Shown piece by piece: positions 45,701 to 51,969 of a stretch of 64,000 nucleotides of DNA. Each line of letters starts with the position of its first letter. Position 1 is the stretch's first letter. The position numbers and the translations under genes were made by a program. Under the pieces are notes generated by a model, which saw only the letters and a list, made by a program, of their open reading frames with translations, was not told the origin of the DNA and searched no databases. Source of the DNA: Bolinopsis microptera (taxonomy: Eukaryota > Ctenophora > Tentaculata > Lobata > Bolinopsidae); assembly GCF_026151205.1 (NCBI RefSeq), contig NC_087076.1:13005675-13069674 (forward strand). The letters are read 5' to 3'.

Positions 45701-48700
45701 CGTTGTGTTTTGAACTATAGATATATCTGTTGTTTGCAGCTTTACTATGTTAATTCATTTTATGCTTTTAACTCATAAATGGAAATATGAGATTGCCGGG
45801 CAAAAGATATGAAATTGCATGCCAGTTAGTGTTGAAATTTCTTCAAAGATCACCCCAACTTAGTCCAAAACACTAACTGAGTTTTATAGTCAAAATAGAC
45901 CCACCCACCTGCATATGCTCTGACCACTTGAAGTTATAAAACTTGGGATATGATACTAAGTTTATCTGGTGGATTCGTTTAGTGTTATTGAGTCTCATTT
46001 TGATAGTTCTTTTGTTCAAATTTCTGATTGTTTCTGAATAGACTCAGTGAAGAAGGATTCTAATGGAAATAAATAGCTGAATATTGGAAATTATTTATGT
46101 CCATTAGAATCTGTCTTCACTGAGTCTATTCAGAAACAATGGGAAATTTGAACAAAAGAACTAAGTTTATCTGGTAATATCTTAATATGATCAAAGTTTC
46201 AGTCTCCACAAAATACCATGCAAATAAATTTATAAATCCCACTGAAGTACGATTCATTTATTCAACAAGGATCTTCTCAAACTACGAAAGATTCTTCTCA
46301 GGCAAATACCCAAATGGGTACACAAAAAGAAAACACGATCAATAAATGGTCAAATTACTACCTGGTGGTGTGAAAATTAGTTCGATGCTTGAGCATGAAT
46401 ATTTATTAACGTTTCTTATATCAAGACACAATGGTTCTACGTCAACCAGAATCTTGTGCTGCTCACCACACGTACCATCCCTGTGTCACCTTTATAAATT
46501 CTTTATTGGCTTGAATAGCAACATTGAGCAACAGTGAGGGCCAGAGGGACCCGAAAATGCTAAATCTCCGTGTATAACGTTGAATCTGTAACATCCCCAG
46601 AAGTTTACCAAGTTTCCCGCCTCAGGTGGACAGATTAAAGTCAGATCTGCGAGCCATAGCGTCACGTGACGTTGGTATGACGTCACGTGACGTGAGTATG
46701 ACGTCACAGAATGACGTCACAGCCCTGGTTAGGACTGTTGCAGCGGAACTGGATATCTACGTGAACGCTAGATTCACCATGGTGAGTGTGCTGGAGGAGG
46801 GTGGGCACGTGCGTTTTGTTTGGATAATTATCTGCTTTTGCAACTTAAATATTAATGTTAATGTGAAAGAGTATAATAATTTGAATCACAGTAATATCGT
46901 AACAAGCAGTTTTATTTTTTAGTCATTGCTGTAGTCTTTAAGAAACAAAAAACAAATAAGGACAAAAACGTACGGGAAGAACACATTTTGTCACCATATT
47001 TCAGTAACGATCTGAATTACCCTGTTTCATAGCAGTAAACTGTATAACCTCTCCCAGTTACACGACCAGATAATAACAGAGTTTTGTAAAGACGCAGAGA
47101 CAGCGGTAAAGACGTCGTTCTGTAGAGACAGTCTCAAAAGTCTGCACACCGTCCGGGAAATGACTGATACTATCAAATCAGACGCTGTAAGTTAACCTTA
47201 GCAGTCTGGGAAATGACTGATACTATCAAATCAGACGCTGTAAGTTAACCTTAGCAGACCGGGAAATGACTGATACTATCAAATCAGACGCTGTAAGTTA
47301 ACCTTAGCAGTCTGGGAAATGACTGATACTATCAAATCAGACGCTGTAAGTTAACCTTAGAAATGAAAGCAAAAGAAAACAACCCATAGTTATTTAATGC
47401 ACCGCCAAACCGAGCAGACAACGGACATGTTTGGTTTTATTAGTACTCACTAAGAAAAAGTAAGTAATGAAAGCAAGGTTGACAATAATGATGACTGAGT
47501 AACTCTGCTCCTATATTTTTTGTTTTGTTCTGGAAGCAAGTTTGCCACATAGGTCCTTACTGAATTGTCTATGGTCTAATGTGCAATGAAGTTAGTTTAG
47601 AAGCGAGGCCCAATTACACACATAATATTAGTAACCACCAATACTATTTCTTGAGTAACCACCAATACTATTCCTTGAGTAATCACCCAGTTTCTTGAGT
47701 AGTCACCCAGTTCAATAACACGGAGCTTCACCCCGCAGCTGAGTCCGATGAAGAACATGCTAGAATACGAGACGAACGTTGTGGAGCAACTCTTTTCCTG
47801 CTCCCTAGCCCTGGCTCAGTGGGACTTTGTCGGCTCCCTCCTCCACCTCCACAACTACAACCAGACTTACAAGGAGTTTATAGAGGGTTACAAGGGCAAG
47901 GAACGCTCTCTTATGGGCAAGAAAATCATCAAGGTTAGGATTTTAACTTTGTTAATTGTGAAAATGTCAATCGTATTATTAGAAAGCATGAGCCGAAATG
48001 TTTTAGTATAGCAGTTGTTTTAGTATATCAACTGACAACTAGTTGGTATACTTATACACCCCTGCAGATTTCGTCGATTTCAGGTGCCGACGGGACCATA
48101 AAAATAAAAGCAAACATACATTTTTTTCCCCTAAAATCGAGCGCTTTCTGCGCAAAAAAGTGACCTCCACAGAAAAAATTAAACATGGCTTCAAATCCAA
48201 ATTTGAACCAGAGATTTTTCACTTCCTCACGATGAACTCAATTTTCAACCCAAAATAAAGTCTCAAAGGGGGAAATTACTCAGGTCAGGATTGTAGGCAA
48301 TGATTATGCCAAACCATACATTTTTGTAAATTCATTAAACTTTCAATTTAGCCTAAAAGACCCTATTTCGCAAAATTTTTCCGGGGGGCTGCGCCCCCCT
48401 AGCCCCCGCCATTGGGGTCCGCCCCTGGACCCTGCTGGGGGCTGCGCCCCCAGACCCCTGCCACAGCTTGCAGCTTCGCCCGCCGACAGCCCCCCCCCCC
48501 CCCCAAAGAAAAATCCTGGCTACGTGCCTGAGCAAAATATAGGTTTAGGGCTTTTCAGATGATTTGGTTCCTCAACAGATACCGACGTACATAACGGTCA
48601 AAATGTAGTTTAGGTTTACCTGGCCCGTAGGTTACGAATGTGCCCGAGGAGAAAAAAAAGCAAACTTAAGAAGATTTCTCGGGAACATAAAAGTTCACCT

Positions 48701-51700
48701 CAAAACGAAATCTGCACCTATGTACTTATACCCATGCGTCATAAATGTTGTAGTGTTCGGTTCAAGTCACTTGTCATGATTAGGGCTGAAAAAACATTGC
48801 TGTTTATTAAGATTCTAATGATGGCTTTTGTAGTGGGAGCTTTCAGAATATTGAGTGGAGGAGGTAAGTGGTAAACACACAGTAACTGGTTAGTTAACAA
48901 CTTTTTATAGCGCACATTGTAGGGTTAATTTTATAAAATGTTATAAAAAAAAGCGATATAAATAGAAGTGGTTCGACGTAATTTAATAAGTTTCGTGGAT
49001 AAAACCTAAAATAGTCTCAAAAACTATGCTTTTAAAGGTAAAGTCACGTGATTAAAGTCGTTGTCACATGGTGTTAATTGATGTCGCGCGTACGAGTTAT
49101 TTTAAACGCCTTTAAGTGCATTTTTATTCTGTATCTTTCTATGCATTTTTTTTAAATAAAAAAATATTATGCAACCCACCAAAAGCAATGGTGCCCTCCC
49201 CGGGATCTTTCCTCTCGCATTTGCGAGAGTCGACTCCAATGGTGAAAAAAAGGAGGTCAGGATTTGTTCACACAAAGCTCTAACATCGCTATTTTTTGAT
49301 CATCGGCCTTCACTAAAGGTAATTTTGAGAGAGTGGAGGCCGACCGTCAGCCTGGATGCAGGGCCAAGTGGGAAACAACGTCAAGGCCCCTTCCTACATG
49401 GGCCATGTTGGTTTTGGCAGATACTGTAGTAATAAAATATGAGGTGAATTGAGTGAGGTGAAGTGAAAAGGGTGTAGTAATGGAGGAGGTCGACTTTCCT
49501 TTTGATAAAGTCTTCAAGTATTTTAATGAAACTATTTGTGTGAATACAATGGAGATAAATATGAGGAATTGTCATATATTTAATGTAGCAACATAATAGT
49601 ATAGATAAAATGTTACGGGAGTCTTTTCTAGGCTGATAAATGTATTATGTCCCTCGATTTTTCTTTTTTCTTTCTTGAAATTATTACTAAGGTGGAGAAA
49701 AATGTGATACAATTTGAAGAATGAAGAACGAGTTACTTATTCAGTATTTAAAATGCATGAAAAAGGTGTACGGGTACGGTACCGAGTAAGAGTAGGTTAT
49801 GCTGAATAGAGGAAAATTGTTAACAAGGGGTAACAAGGGGCCAATACCAAGGTTCTCCAACTCTCTTAATCCTTAATTTGTTCTCCTAGCACTTTGGGAC
49901 ATCATATTGTTATAGCGTTGGATCACTGAGCAATGACACGAGGATATCTGTTTTATTTGATCCTGATTTTTCAGGTCGAGGAACAAGATTAATATATAAT
50001 CTTAATATTTTATTGAGGTTTTTACAAACACAACTGTCGTGAGTTCCAAAATTATTGCCAGTTATTTTATCTTAAATTCTGAATTTCAGGATGATGAGTT
50101 TCCAGAGTTATACAAATGGTTCTTCAAACTATACGAGCTTCTCCTTTCAAAATACACGCTCTATTTCTCCAAGACACTCTTTCAGGACAGCAGTAGAAAG
50201 TACGTTACCCTGGATTGCAATTATACCATTACCGGTTTTGTCTTTTATACTACTTCTTTTGTCCGAGCCGTCTCAAGTTAAATAACGTATGCAGATTGGT
50301 GCTGCGTGGTAGCTGCATGTATATAATGCGATATTGTCCACCATAACAGAAACAGATACCTAGTATCACGTGTCATTTGGTTGCCATTGACAACAGCTGC
50401 GTGTTTCAGAGTAATGCGTAGCTCGACAACGAACATAGTGGACCACCGGACAAAGCTTAATGACTTCAGTAAGAAAAGTAAAGCCGCTACAATATCTCTG
50501 ATCCTGAATGCTGCTAACTTGGAGCGGCCCTTTATGGGGCATGGGTGTAAGCTGTTCAGTGAACAGGCACACAGGTACCAACCAGTTAACCAGGCTATGT
50601 TAATTAATTAATTAAATTAACCTTAGGTAGAAATCTGGACTTTTATCGGCGATTTTGTTACTACAGTAAGTATATAATTTTAAAGACAAACTTACTTTTG
50701 ACGAAATTGTGCTTTTGATGGAACAATTAAACTGTTCCGGAGCTAGAGGGACCGTCAACATCCAACAGCATAGTTCGGTCAATTATAACTTTTTTGCACG
50801 TGTGATCATTCCACCTTTCCACACGTGTACTTATCTTGCGCGTGTAGTTATTTTGCACGTGTAGTAAATTGATGACGTGATAGCAGGGCGCTGTCCCCCG
50901 ATGCACTCTCGCAAGACTCGGACATTAGCTTGGTTAGGTCGTGGTAAGTTGTATCGTGTACCGTAACGTGTAGCAAAAACAGAGTTCAATGTTTTTTACT
51001 GGCACACCTAGATATAATAAACAGTTGTGTCAACGTATAGAATATTTATCGAAGTTGTCCTAAATTAATTTTGTTGTCAAATGGGATTACCGATGATCAA
51101 CATGTAAAGAATTAATCATAGCGATCATGTTTTTATTTCTCGTTGATTGCTGATATCCCAAAGACACAGACATCTTACTGACATAATTAGCCTTAATAGC
51201 TAGTATAGCTACCTTAAAAACATTCTGGATCCATTCAATTTCATTATATATGATATCAACTAAGAATACGAAATAAAATGTGATTGCAATGTTTCTGCTC
51301 ACGCACGTGTACCTGTATACCACGCACGTGTACTTGTATACCACGCACGTGTACCTGTATACCACGCACGTGTACCTGTATAGTGTATACTACACACCAG
51401 CATAGTATACAAGACTCCACTAAATTAGAGGGTTAAAACTACATTATTATTTATTCGTAACAGTAAACCAATACAGGGAGATTGCGTCGAAACACAGTTT
51501 CATAGACAAGTTTGAAGTGATCTTCCACTACGGAAATGGAAAGGACGAGACACTGGACGAGGAGACGAAGACGGAGATTGTACATCTTTATTCTGATGTT
51601 TATCACAAGAATGGAAAACCTTATATTTACGATACGAAGCGAAACAGGTATGTTTTTATCGTGTTTATGTCGAGTTTTGTTGTTGTGACTTTGTGAAGGA

Positions 51701-51969
51701 AATTTAAAATTACTTTGGTCATTATGTTGAACCTTTGGTCAATTTCTTGTGAACTGACTTCTAGCCTTCTCCTCATTTAAGAAGATCTGTTTTGATACTA
51801 ATTGGTGAACTGATTTTATCATTGAATTTCCAGGTCGTACTATTTGCTGTTATTTGACGAGAATGTCTTCCTGTCCGTTTCTTACAACACCAAGAAGAGT
51901 GAGAGAGACAGCGAGATTATTAAGTTCTTGGAGGATTTCAAAAATAGTATGAGTTTAAGTAAGGTTTGA
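21734..51969 (+). CDS. KICS2: KICS2 (C12orf66) homologue, KICSTOR complex subunit, at least 10 exons over 30 kb
   Basis: Exons: 21734–21879, 22124–22178, 22721–22903, 46626–46781, about 47033–47186, 47739–47933, 50090–50199, 50410–50574, 51477–51647, 51834–51969; about 490 residues. KICS2 belongs to KICSTOR, which tethers GATOR1 to lysosomes and restrains mTORC1 when amino acids are low. Matches to the family are ordered: IALFRYDDARSAVNQ (exons 1–2), LSPMKNMLEYETNVVEQ and LALAQWDFVGSLLHLHNY (exon 6), KYTLYFSKTLF (exon 7), GHGCKLFSEQ (exon 8), and KKSERDSEIIKFLEDF (exons 9–10), the last nearly as in vertebrates. All junction phases agree except exon 4 to 5, where about 20 nt seem missing, perhaps a microexon. 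Intron 3 (22904–46625) contains six GPCR genes on the minus strand. Confidence 0.85.
22882..22957 (+). repeat. Tandem duplication of KICS2 exon 3 end and donor (41-bp spacing)
   Basis: AAGGAACTATATTCCTAATACC|GTAAGATTTG is present at the exon end and again 41 bp further inside the intron, so there are two identical GTAAGA donors (22904 and 22945). Using the second would add intron sequence to the mRNA. Confidence 0.9.
23230..23500 (-). mobile_element. LINE (CR1-like) 3' fragment, left edge of the array
   Basis: On the minus strand, two frames together read SHKSLVGLAPTYLQDMF and FGDRSFFVVAPKMYNRLP, the typical C-terminal tail of CR1/L2-class reverse-transcriptase proteins. It is frameshifted and non-functional. 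Confidence 0.65.
23706..24017. mobile_element. hAT-like MITE, unit 1
   Basis: It starts CAGTGGCGTAACG and ends inverted as GGTACGCCACTG; the 10-bp inverted ends and the CAGTGGCGTA sequence are typical of hAT elements. Flanks TTGTCACA and GTTTCACA match at 6 of 8 positions, as an aged 8-bp target duplication would. Its right end overlaps the last codons of the adjacent GPCR. Confidence 0.7.
23992..25284 (-). pseudogene. GPCR array copy 1, broken by a single nonsense codon
   Basis: Same length as copy 2 (430 codons) with no frameshift. One T-to-A change on the coding strand turns the Leu codon TTA at residue 173 (TM2) into TAA at 24766–24768, so only 172 residues would be made. The rest of the gene, including promoter and TM3–TM7, is intact. 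It is either a very young pseudogene or, less likely, a read-through gene. Confidence 0.85.
25395..25425 (-). promoter_or_regulatory. GPCR copy 1 core promoter (CCAAT and TATA)
   Basis: Reading the minus strand: CCAAT (complement of 25419–25423) then TATAAATA (complement of 25396–25403). Broken gene copy 1 therefore still has the promoter. Confidence 0.55.
25426..26164. other. GPCR unit 1–2 spacer, no gene seen
   Basis: AT-rich spacer conserved in each unit (for example TCCACAGTCAAGTCGGTGTC and CTACCTACGTCTGGTGG). The short reading frames in it differ between units, and I see no sign of coding. Confidence 0.6.
26165..26530 (-). mobile_element. LINE (CR1-like) 3' fragment, unit 2
   Basis: Same tail as at 23230 but carrying a hairpin: CCGTAGCTTCTTT (26328–26340) and its inverse AAAGAAGCTACGG (26352–26364). 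The hairpin is absent from the leftmost copy and present in all later ones. Confidence 0.65.
26540..27050. repeat. CCGGGA/TCCCGG satellite block, about 2 units
   Basis: Units begin CCAGTAATCGACCGG and contain several TCCCGGTCCCGG runs separated by AT-rich linkers (GATTTATGATC, AATTTTGAGCTATC). The minus strand has runs of three or more GGGACC, so G-quadruplex formation is possible. Confidence 0.85.
27255..27559. mobile_element. hAT-like MITE, unit 2
   Basis: Ends as in unit 1. Positions 27534–27559 are shared with the GPCR coding sequence (stop codon plus last residues). Confidence 0.7.
27534..28826 (-). CDS. GPCR array copy 2, rhodopsin-like, 430 residues
   Basis: Start chosen at the ATG of MACFVNTLF: the upstream frame opens only with GTG and overlaps the TATA box, and a TTTTTATCTACAG acceptor lies just before this ATG. 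A 26-residue signal-peptide-like N-terminus is followed by a lysine/acid-rich region with two copies of DD[AT]DSIEE (about 74–97). Hydrophobic segments: TM1 119–143, TM2 159–186, TM3 195–221, TM4 238–262, TM5 283–312, TM6 329–356, TM7 366–392. LYRITAVLRP (218–227) stands where DRY would be, and no NPxxY is seen in TM7 (LLPHLYSCILP). The last eight residues, PVAYQRAP, come from the MITE end. Ligand unknown; chemosensory or peptide receptor roles are only guesses. Confidence 0.85.
   Translation of the reverse strand: MACFVNTLFIILNLQILFGPNPFLCFTPRFEAEVEINGMIHIAKTDVTTDHPPFQAKTDAAPKKKEPKIGIRDDADSIEEGEGKTVRIEDDTDSIEEEKGMIMGSGKKRKVDRGNQKMSLPVFLVSTVITLLNCGLAPVFIPLNLDTLKSLIVISRDKQPLFLLFAAVPLVCLTDLIIAMIEGVVIWIDISRKGCEMLGFLQITIFLSLSLILSTICLYRITAVLRPRWYKNIARRKVVLKIIAVIITSSIVLSILLITTKTIRFRYLGPPHSIGCSLYVLEKMLHIFTSFLIVITLVVNLILASTHYVLYRYFGKPTSTTQEMNAMKKGALFVTSLTTFSYFICYFPAVIVNFILNINHVYILEIGAPYLLILDFTLTLLPHLYSCILPLCLVTGKTLKKVTEAAKATKQSDVTFAMTAVKPVAYQRAP
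28827..28966 (-). promoter_or_regulatory. GPCR copy 2 promoter and 5' leader with mini-intron
   Basis: Minus strand order: CCAAT (28961–28965), TATAAATA (28939–28946), a short leader, donor CCT|GTAAGAAGG, an intron of about 60 nt, acceptor TTATCTACAG, then GTACG and the ATG at 28824–28826. The same elements are present in copies 3–5 (donor GTGAGA) and copy 6 (donor GTAAGA). Confidence 0.55.
28967..29705. other. GPCR unit 2–3 spacer, no gene seen
   Basis: Same AT-rich spacer as in unit 1–2, with only scattered base differences. Confidence 0.6.
29706..30066 (-). mobile_element. LINE (CR1-like) 3' fragment, unit 3
   Basis: Hairpin-bearing form as at 26165. It lacks a short GAGTGT insertion found in the unit-2 copy. 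Confidence 0.65.
30085..31250. repeat. Expanded CCGGGA satellite, four units, 329-bp period
   Basis: CCAGTAATCGACC starts at 30085, 30381, 30710 and 31039; the last three are exactly 329 bp apart. This is twice the number of units seen in the other spacers and accounts for the longer distance between GPCR copies 2 and 3. Confidence 0.9.
31460..31766. mobile_element. hAT-like MITE, unit 3
   Basis: CAGTGGCGTA ends conserved; internal poly-C run slightly longer than in unit 2. Confidence 0.7.
31741..33018 (-). CDS. GPCR array copy 3, 425 residues
   Basis: Intact. Differs from copy 2 by a five-residue deletion in the N-terminal region (FTPRFEAEVEI becomes FTQIEI), by LLDLI in place of LTDLI in TM2, and by a handful of substitutions. 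Tail EAAKATKQSDVTF. Promoter CCAAT/TATA at about 33130–33160 on the minus strand. Confidence 0.85.
   Translation of the reverse strand: MACFVNTLFIILNLQILFGPNSFLCFTQIEINGIIHIAKTDDTTDHPPFQAKTDAAPKKKEPKIRIRDDADSIEEGEGKTVGIEDDTDSIEEENGMIMGSGKKGKVDRGNQKMSLPVFLVSTVITLLNCGLAPVFIPLNLGTLKSLIVISRDKQPLFLLFAAVPLVCLLDLIIAMIEGVVIWIDISRKGCEMLGFLQITIFLSLSLILSTICLYRITAVLRPRWYKNIARRKVVLKIIAVIITSSIVLSILLITTKTIRFRYLGPPHSIGCSLYVLKKMLHIFTSFLIVITLVVNLILASTHYVLYRYFGKPTSTTQEMNAMKKGALFVTSLTTFSYFICYFPAVIVNFILNINHVYILEIGAPYLLILDFTLTLLPHLYSCILPLCLVTGKTLKKVTEAAKATKQSDVTFAMTAVKPVAYQRAP
33160..33795. other. GPCR unit 3–4 spacer, no gene seen
   Basis: About 70 bp shorter than the unit 1 and 2 spacers: a segment near 33175 and another near 33720 (TTTTGCGATTTGTTGCAATA in the others) are deleted. 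The same deletions occur in units 4–5 and 5–6, tying these units together. Confidence 0.65.
33790..34152 (-). mobile_element. LINE (CR1-like) 3' fragment, unit 4
   Basis: Hairpin form; shares AATAAACATGTTTTGC with the next two units, unlike AATGAACATGTCTTGC in units 2 and 3. Confidence 0.65.
34165..34690. repeat. CCGGGA satellite, unit 4
   Basis: Two units, the second with an extra CTGGTACCGGGAATCC insertion shared with the two following spacers. Confidence 0.85.
34892..35196. mobile_element. hAT-like MITE, unit 4
   Basis: As before; overlaps the stop end of GPCR copy 4 (35171 onward). Confidence 0.7.
35171..36448 (-). CDS. GPCR array copy 4, 425 residues
   Basis: Intact and almost identical to copy 3; differs at AVTVNFIL (Ile to Thr in TM6) and in the tail (AAAKATKQSDATF). 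N-terminal acidic repeats and promoter are unchanged, so very recent duplication or gene conversion is likely. Confidence 0.85.
   Translation of the reverse strand: MACFVNTLFIILNLQILFGPNSFLCFTQIEINGIIHIAKTDDTTDHPPFQAKTDAAPKKKEPKIRIRDDADSIEEGEGKTVGIEDDTDSIEEENGMIMGSGKKGKVDRGNQKMSLPVFLVSTVITLLNCGLAPVFIPLNLGTLKSLIVISRDKQPLFLLFAAVPLVCLLDLIIAMIEGVVIWIDISRKGCEMLGFLQITIFLSLSLILSTICLYRITAVLRPRWYKNIARRKVVLKIIAVIITSSIVLSILLITTKTIRFRYLGPPHSIGCSLYVLKKMLHIFTSFLIVITLVVNLILASTHYVLYRYFGKPTSTTQEMNAMKKGALFVTSLTTFSYFICYFPAVTVNFILNINHVYILEIGAPYLLILDFTLTLLPHLYSCILPLCLVTGKTLKKVTAAAKATKQSDATFAMTAVKPVAYQRAP
36590..37221. other. GPCR unit 4–5 spacer, no gene seen
   Basis: Essentially identical to the unit 3–4 spacer. 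Confidence 0.6.
37222..37582 (-). mobile_element. LINE (CR1-like) 3' fragment, unit 5
   Basis: Indistinguishable by eye from the unit 4 copy. Confidence 0.65.
37595..38105. repeat. CCGGGA satellite, unit 5
   Basis: Like unit 4 but one GTCCCG hexamer shorter (38025 region). Confidence 0.85.
38316..38621. mobile_element. hAT-like MITE, unit 5
   Basis: Ends conserved; overlaps GPCR copy 5. Confidence 0.7.
38596..39873 (-). CDS. GPCR array copy 5, 425 residues
   Basis: Intact. Differs from copies 3 and 4 at IIHTAKTDD (Ile to Thr in the N-terminal region), IRFKYLG (Lys, shared with copy 1) and the tail AAAKATKQSDVTF, a mosaic pattern that suggests gene conversion among copies. Confidence 0.85.
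   Translation of the reverse strand: MACFVNTLFIILNLQILFGPNSFLCFTQIEINGIIHTAKTDDTTDHPPFQAKTDAAPKKKEPKIRIRDDADSIEEGEGKTVGIEDDTDSIEEENGMIMGSGKKGKVDRGNQKMSLPVFLVSTVITLLNCGLAPVFIPLNLGTLKSLIVISRDKQPLFLLFAAVPLVCLLDLIIAMIEGVVIWIDISRKGCEMLGFLQITIFLSLSLILSTICLYRITAVLRPRWYKNIARRKVVLKIIAVIITSSIVLSILLITTKTIRFKYLGPPHSIGCSLYVLKKMLHIFTSFLIVITLVVNLILASTHYVLYRYFGKPTSTTQEMNAMKKGALFVTSLTTFSYFICYFPAVIVNFILNINHVYILEIGAPYLLILDFTLTLLPHLYSCILPLCLVTGKTLKKVTAAAKATKQSDVTFAMTAVKPVAYQRAP
40005..40647. other. GPCR unit 5–6 spacer, no gene seen
   Basis: Like the unit 3–4 and 4–5 spacers with isolated changes. Confidence 0.6.
40648..41008 (-). mobile_element. LINE (CR1-like) 3' fragment, unit 6
   Basis: Same hairpin form as units 4 and 5. 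Confidence 0.65.
41025..41540. repeat. CCGGGA satellite, unit 6
   Basis: Two units; the last TCCCGGTCG reads TCACGGTCG. Confidence 0.85.
41674..42171. mobile_element. DNA transposon (non-autonomous) inserted in one array unit
   Basis: The 498-bp insert has inverted ends CCTTAGTTGTAGTGAACG and CGTTCACTACAACTAAGG and is flanked by TTTCAG on both sides (41668–41673, 42172–42177). The other five units show the uninterrupted site TATAGTTTCAGCATGC, so the insertion followed the array's duplication. Internally it has scattered AACGTTCACTAACGTTCAC repeats and no coding capacity. Superfamily not assigned. Confidence 0.88.
42252..42556. mobile_element. hAT-like MITE, unit 6
   Basis: Ends conserved; overlaps GPCR copy 6. 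Confidence 0.7.
42531..43898 (-). CDS. GPCR array copy 6, divergent N-terminus, 455 residues
   Basis: Intact and the most different copy. It begins MASFFNTLF, has an extra charged segment of about two dozen residues after the signal-like region (…SEKIVTERARREISTEGD…) and DDTDPIEEGEGKKMEIEDD in the acidic repeat. The TM core is nearly the same as copies 1 and 2 (AMKKGA, NIDHVY shared with copy 1; ISEIGTPY is its own). Because the frame here starts exactly at this ATG, it supports the same start in the other copies. It is the outermost, promoter-side copy and perhaps close to the founder. Confidence 0.85.
   Translation of the reverse strand: MASFFNTLFILINLQILFGPNPFLCFTPRFGPVFIPSEKIVTERARREISTEGDHQFEINGINIIQIAKTDVSTDHPHFQAKTDAAPKKKEPRIEIRDDTDPIEEGEGKKMEIEDDTDSIEEENGMIMGSGKKRKVDRGNQKMSLPVFLVSTVITLLNCGLAPVFIPLNLDTLKSLIVISRDKQPLFLLFAAVPLVCLIDLIIAMIEGVVIWIDISRKGCEMLGFLQITIFLSLSLILSTICLYRITAVLRPRWYKNIARRKVVLKIIAVIITSSIVLSILLITTKTIRFRYLGPPHSIGCSLYVLKKMLHIFTSFLIVITLLVNLILASTHYVLYRYFGKPTSTTQEMKAMKKGALFVTSLTTFSYFICYFPAVIVNFILNIDHVYISEIGTPYLLILDFILTLLPHLYSCILPLCLVTGKTLKKVTAAAKATKQSDVTFAMTAVKPVAYQRAP
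44236..45352 (+). mobile_element. Non-LTR retrotransposon fragment with reverse transcriptase, degenerate
   Basis: FVDFKAAFDSINREF near 44256 and, in another frame, TSGSGQGDIQGPPIFN and DYADDLAII (44600–44630) are RT motifs; the YADD box is intact. QVSNFTYLGSIISSDG and the RIQKASGAFNQL region follow. Frame changes and stops break the protein. It ends in short ATCAAGT repeats, as CR1/RTE-type LINEs often do. TAAAT flanks both ends (44231–44235, 45353–45357), and the surrounding array spacer is continuous across the insertion. It is 5'-truncated. Confidence 0.82.
45544..45795. repeat. Tandem duplication, about 115 bp, two copies
   Basis: GGATAGATC(G/T)AACCGTTGTGTTT…AACTCATAAATGGAAATATG appears twice in direct succession. 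No function is apparent. Confidence 0.8.
46006..46161. repeat. Long inverted repeat (fold-back), about 65-bp arms
   Basis: GTTCTTTTGTTCAAATTTC… through TTCTAATGGAAATAAAT pairs with ATTTATGTCCATTAGAA… through CAAATTTGAACAAAAGAAC with a loop of roughly 15–20 nt. ACTAAGTTTATCTGGT occurs just before (about 45956) and after (46160). Confidence 0.8.
46240..46540 (-). repeat. Partial array unit at the right end of the GPCR array
   Basis: TACGATTCATTTATTCAACAA and the CAACCAGAATCTTGTGCTGC segment of the spacer and LINE fragment recur here in decayed form, marking the array's end shortly before KICS2 exon 4 (46626). Confidence 0.75.
47153..47362 (+). repeat. KICS2 exon 5 end plus donor repeated four times (53-bp period)
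   Basis: GGGAAATGACTGATACTATC…GACGCT|GTAAGTTAACC is present four times; GTAAGT donors fall at 47187, 47240, 47293 and 47346. Each unit ends CCTTAGCAG, an acceptor-like sequence. Only the first donor keeps the frame open, since GTA AGT TAA follows. Confidence 0.92.
47934..50089 (+). other. KICS2 intron 6
   Basis: It holds a GC-rich transposon end (48370–48530) and, near 49169–49430, a moderately repeated segment (GGTGCCCTCCCCGGGATCTT…GCGAGAG) with a weaker relative at about 57400–57450. The 86-residue reading frame over it has no recognisable family. Confidence 0.55.
48370..48530. mobile_element. GC-rich palindromic transposon end, hAT-like terminus
   Basis: Blocks of GGGGGGCTGCGCCCCCC and GGGGGCTGCGCCCCC hairpins, ending AAATCCTGGCTACGTGCCTG. 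The inverse of that end, CAGGCACGTAGCCAGGATTT, is of hAT type. I could not find a matching left terminus. Confidence 0.45.
51297..51382. repeat. 21-bp minisatellite, 4 copies, in KICS2 intron 8
   Basis: CACGCACGTGTACCTGTATA repeated with single-base variation. CACGTG palindromes recur in each unit. Confidence 0.85.

Larger units (their letters stand above)
23130..46610 (-). repeat. Tandem array of GPCR units in KICS2 intron 3
   Basis: Six units of about 3.4–4.2 kb repeat the same order: hAT-like MITE, GPCR gene (minus strand), its TATA promoter, ~700 bp of spacer, a LINE 3' fragment, and CCGGGA-rich satellite. Unit starts differ by 3542, 4207, 3430, 3425 and 3935 bp; the length changes come from extra satellite copies and two later insertions. 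The array ends in a partial unit at about 46240–46540. Units 3, 4 and 5 are nearly identical, suggesting recent unequal exchange. Confidence 0.9.

Noticed and set aside
49169-49429. 86-residue frame in KICS2 intron 6 as a gene
   Set aside because: No family signature, and the surrounding sequence has a relative near 57400, suggesting a repeat.
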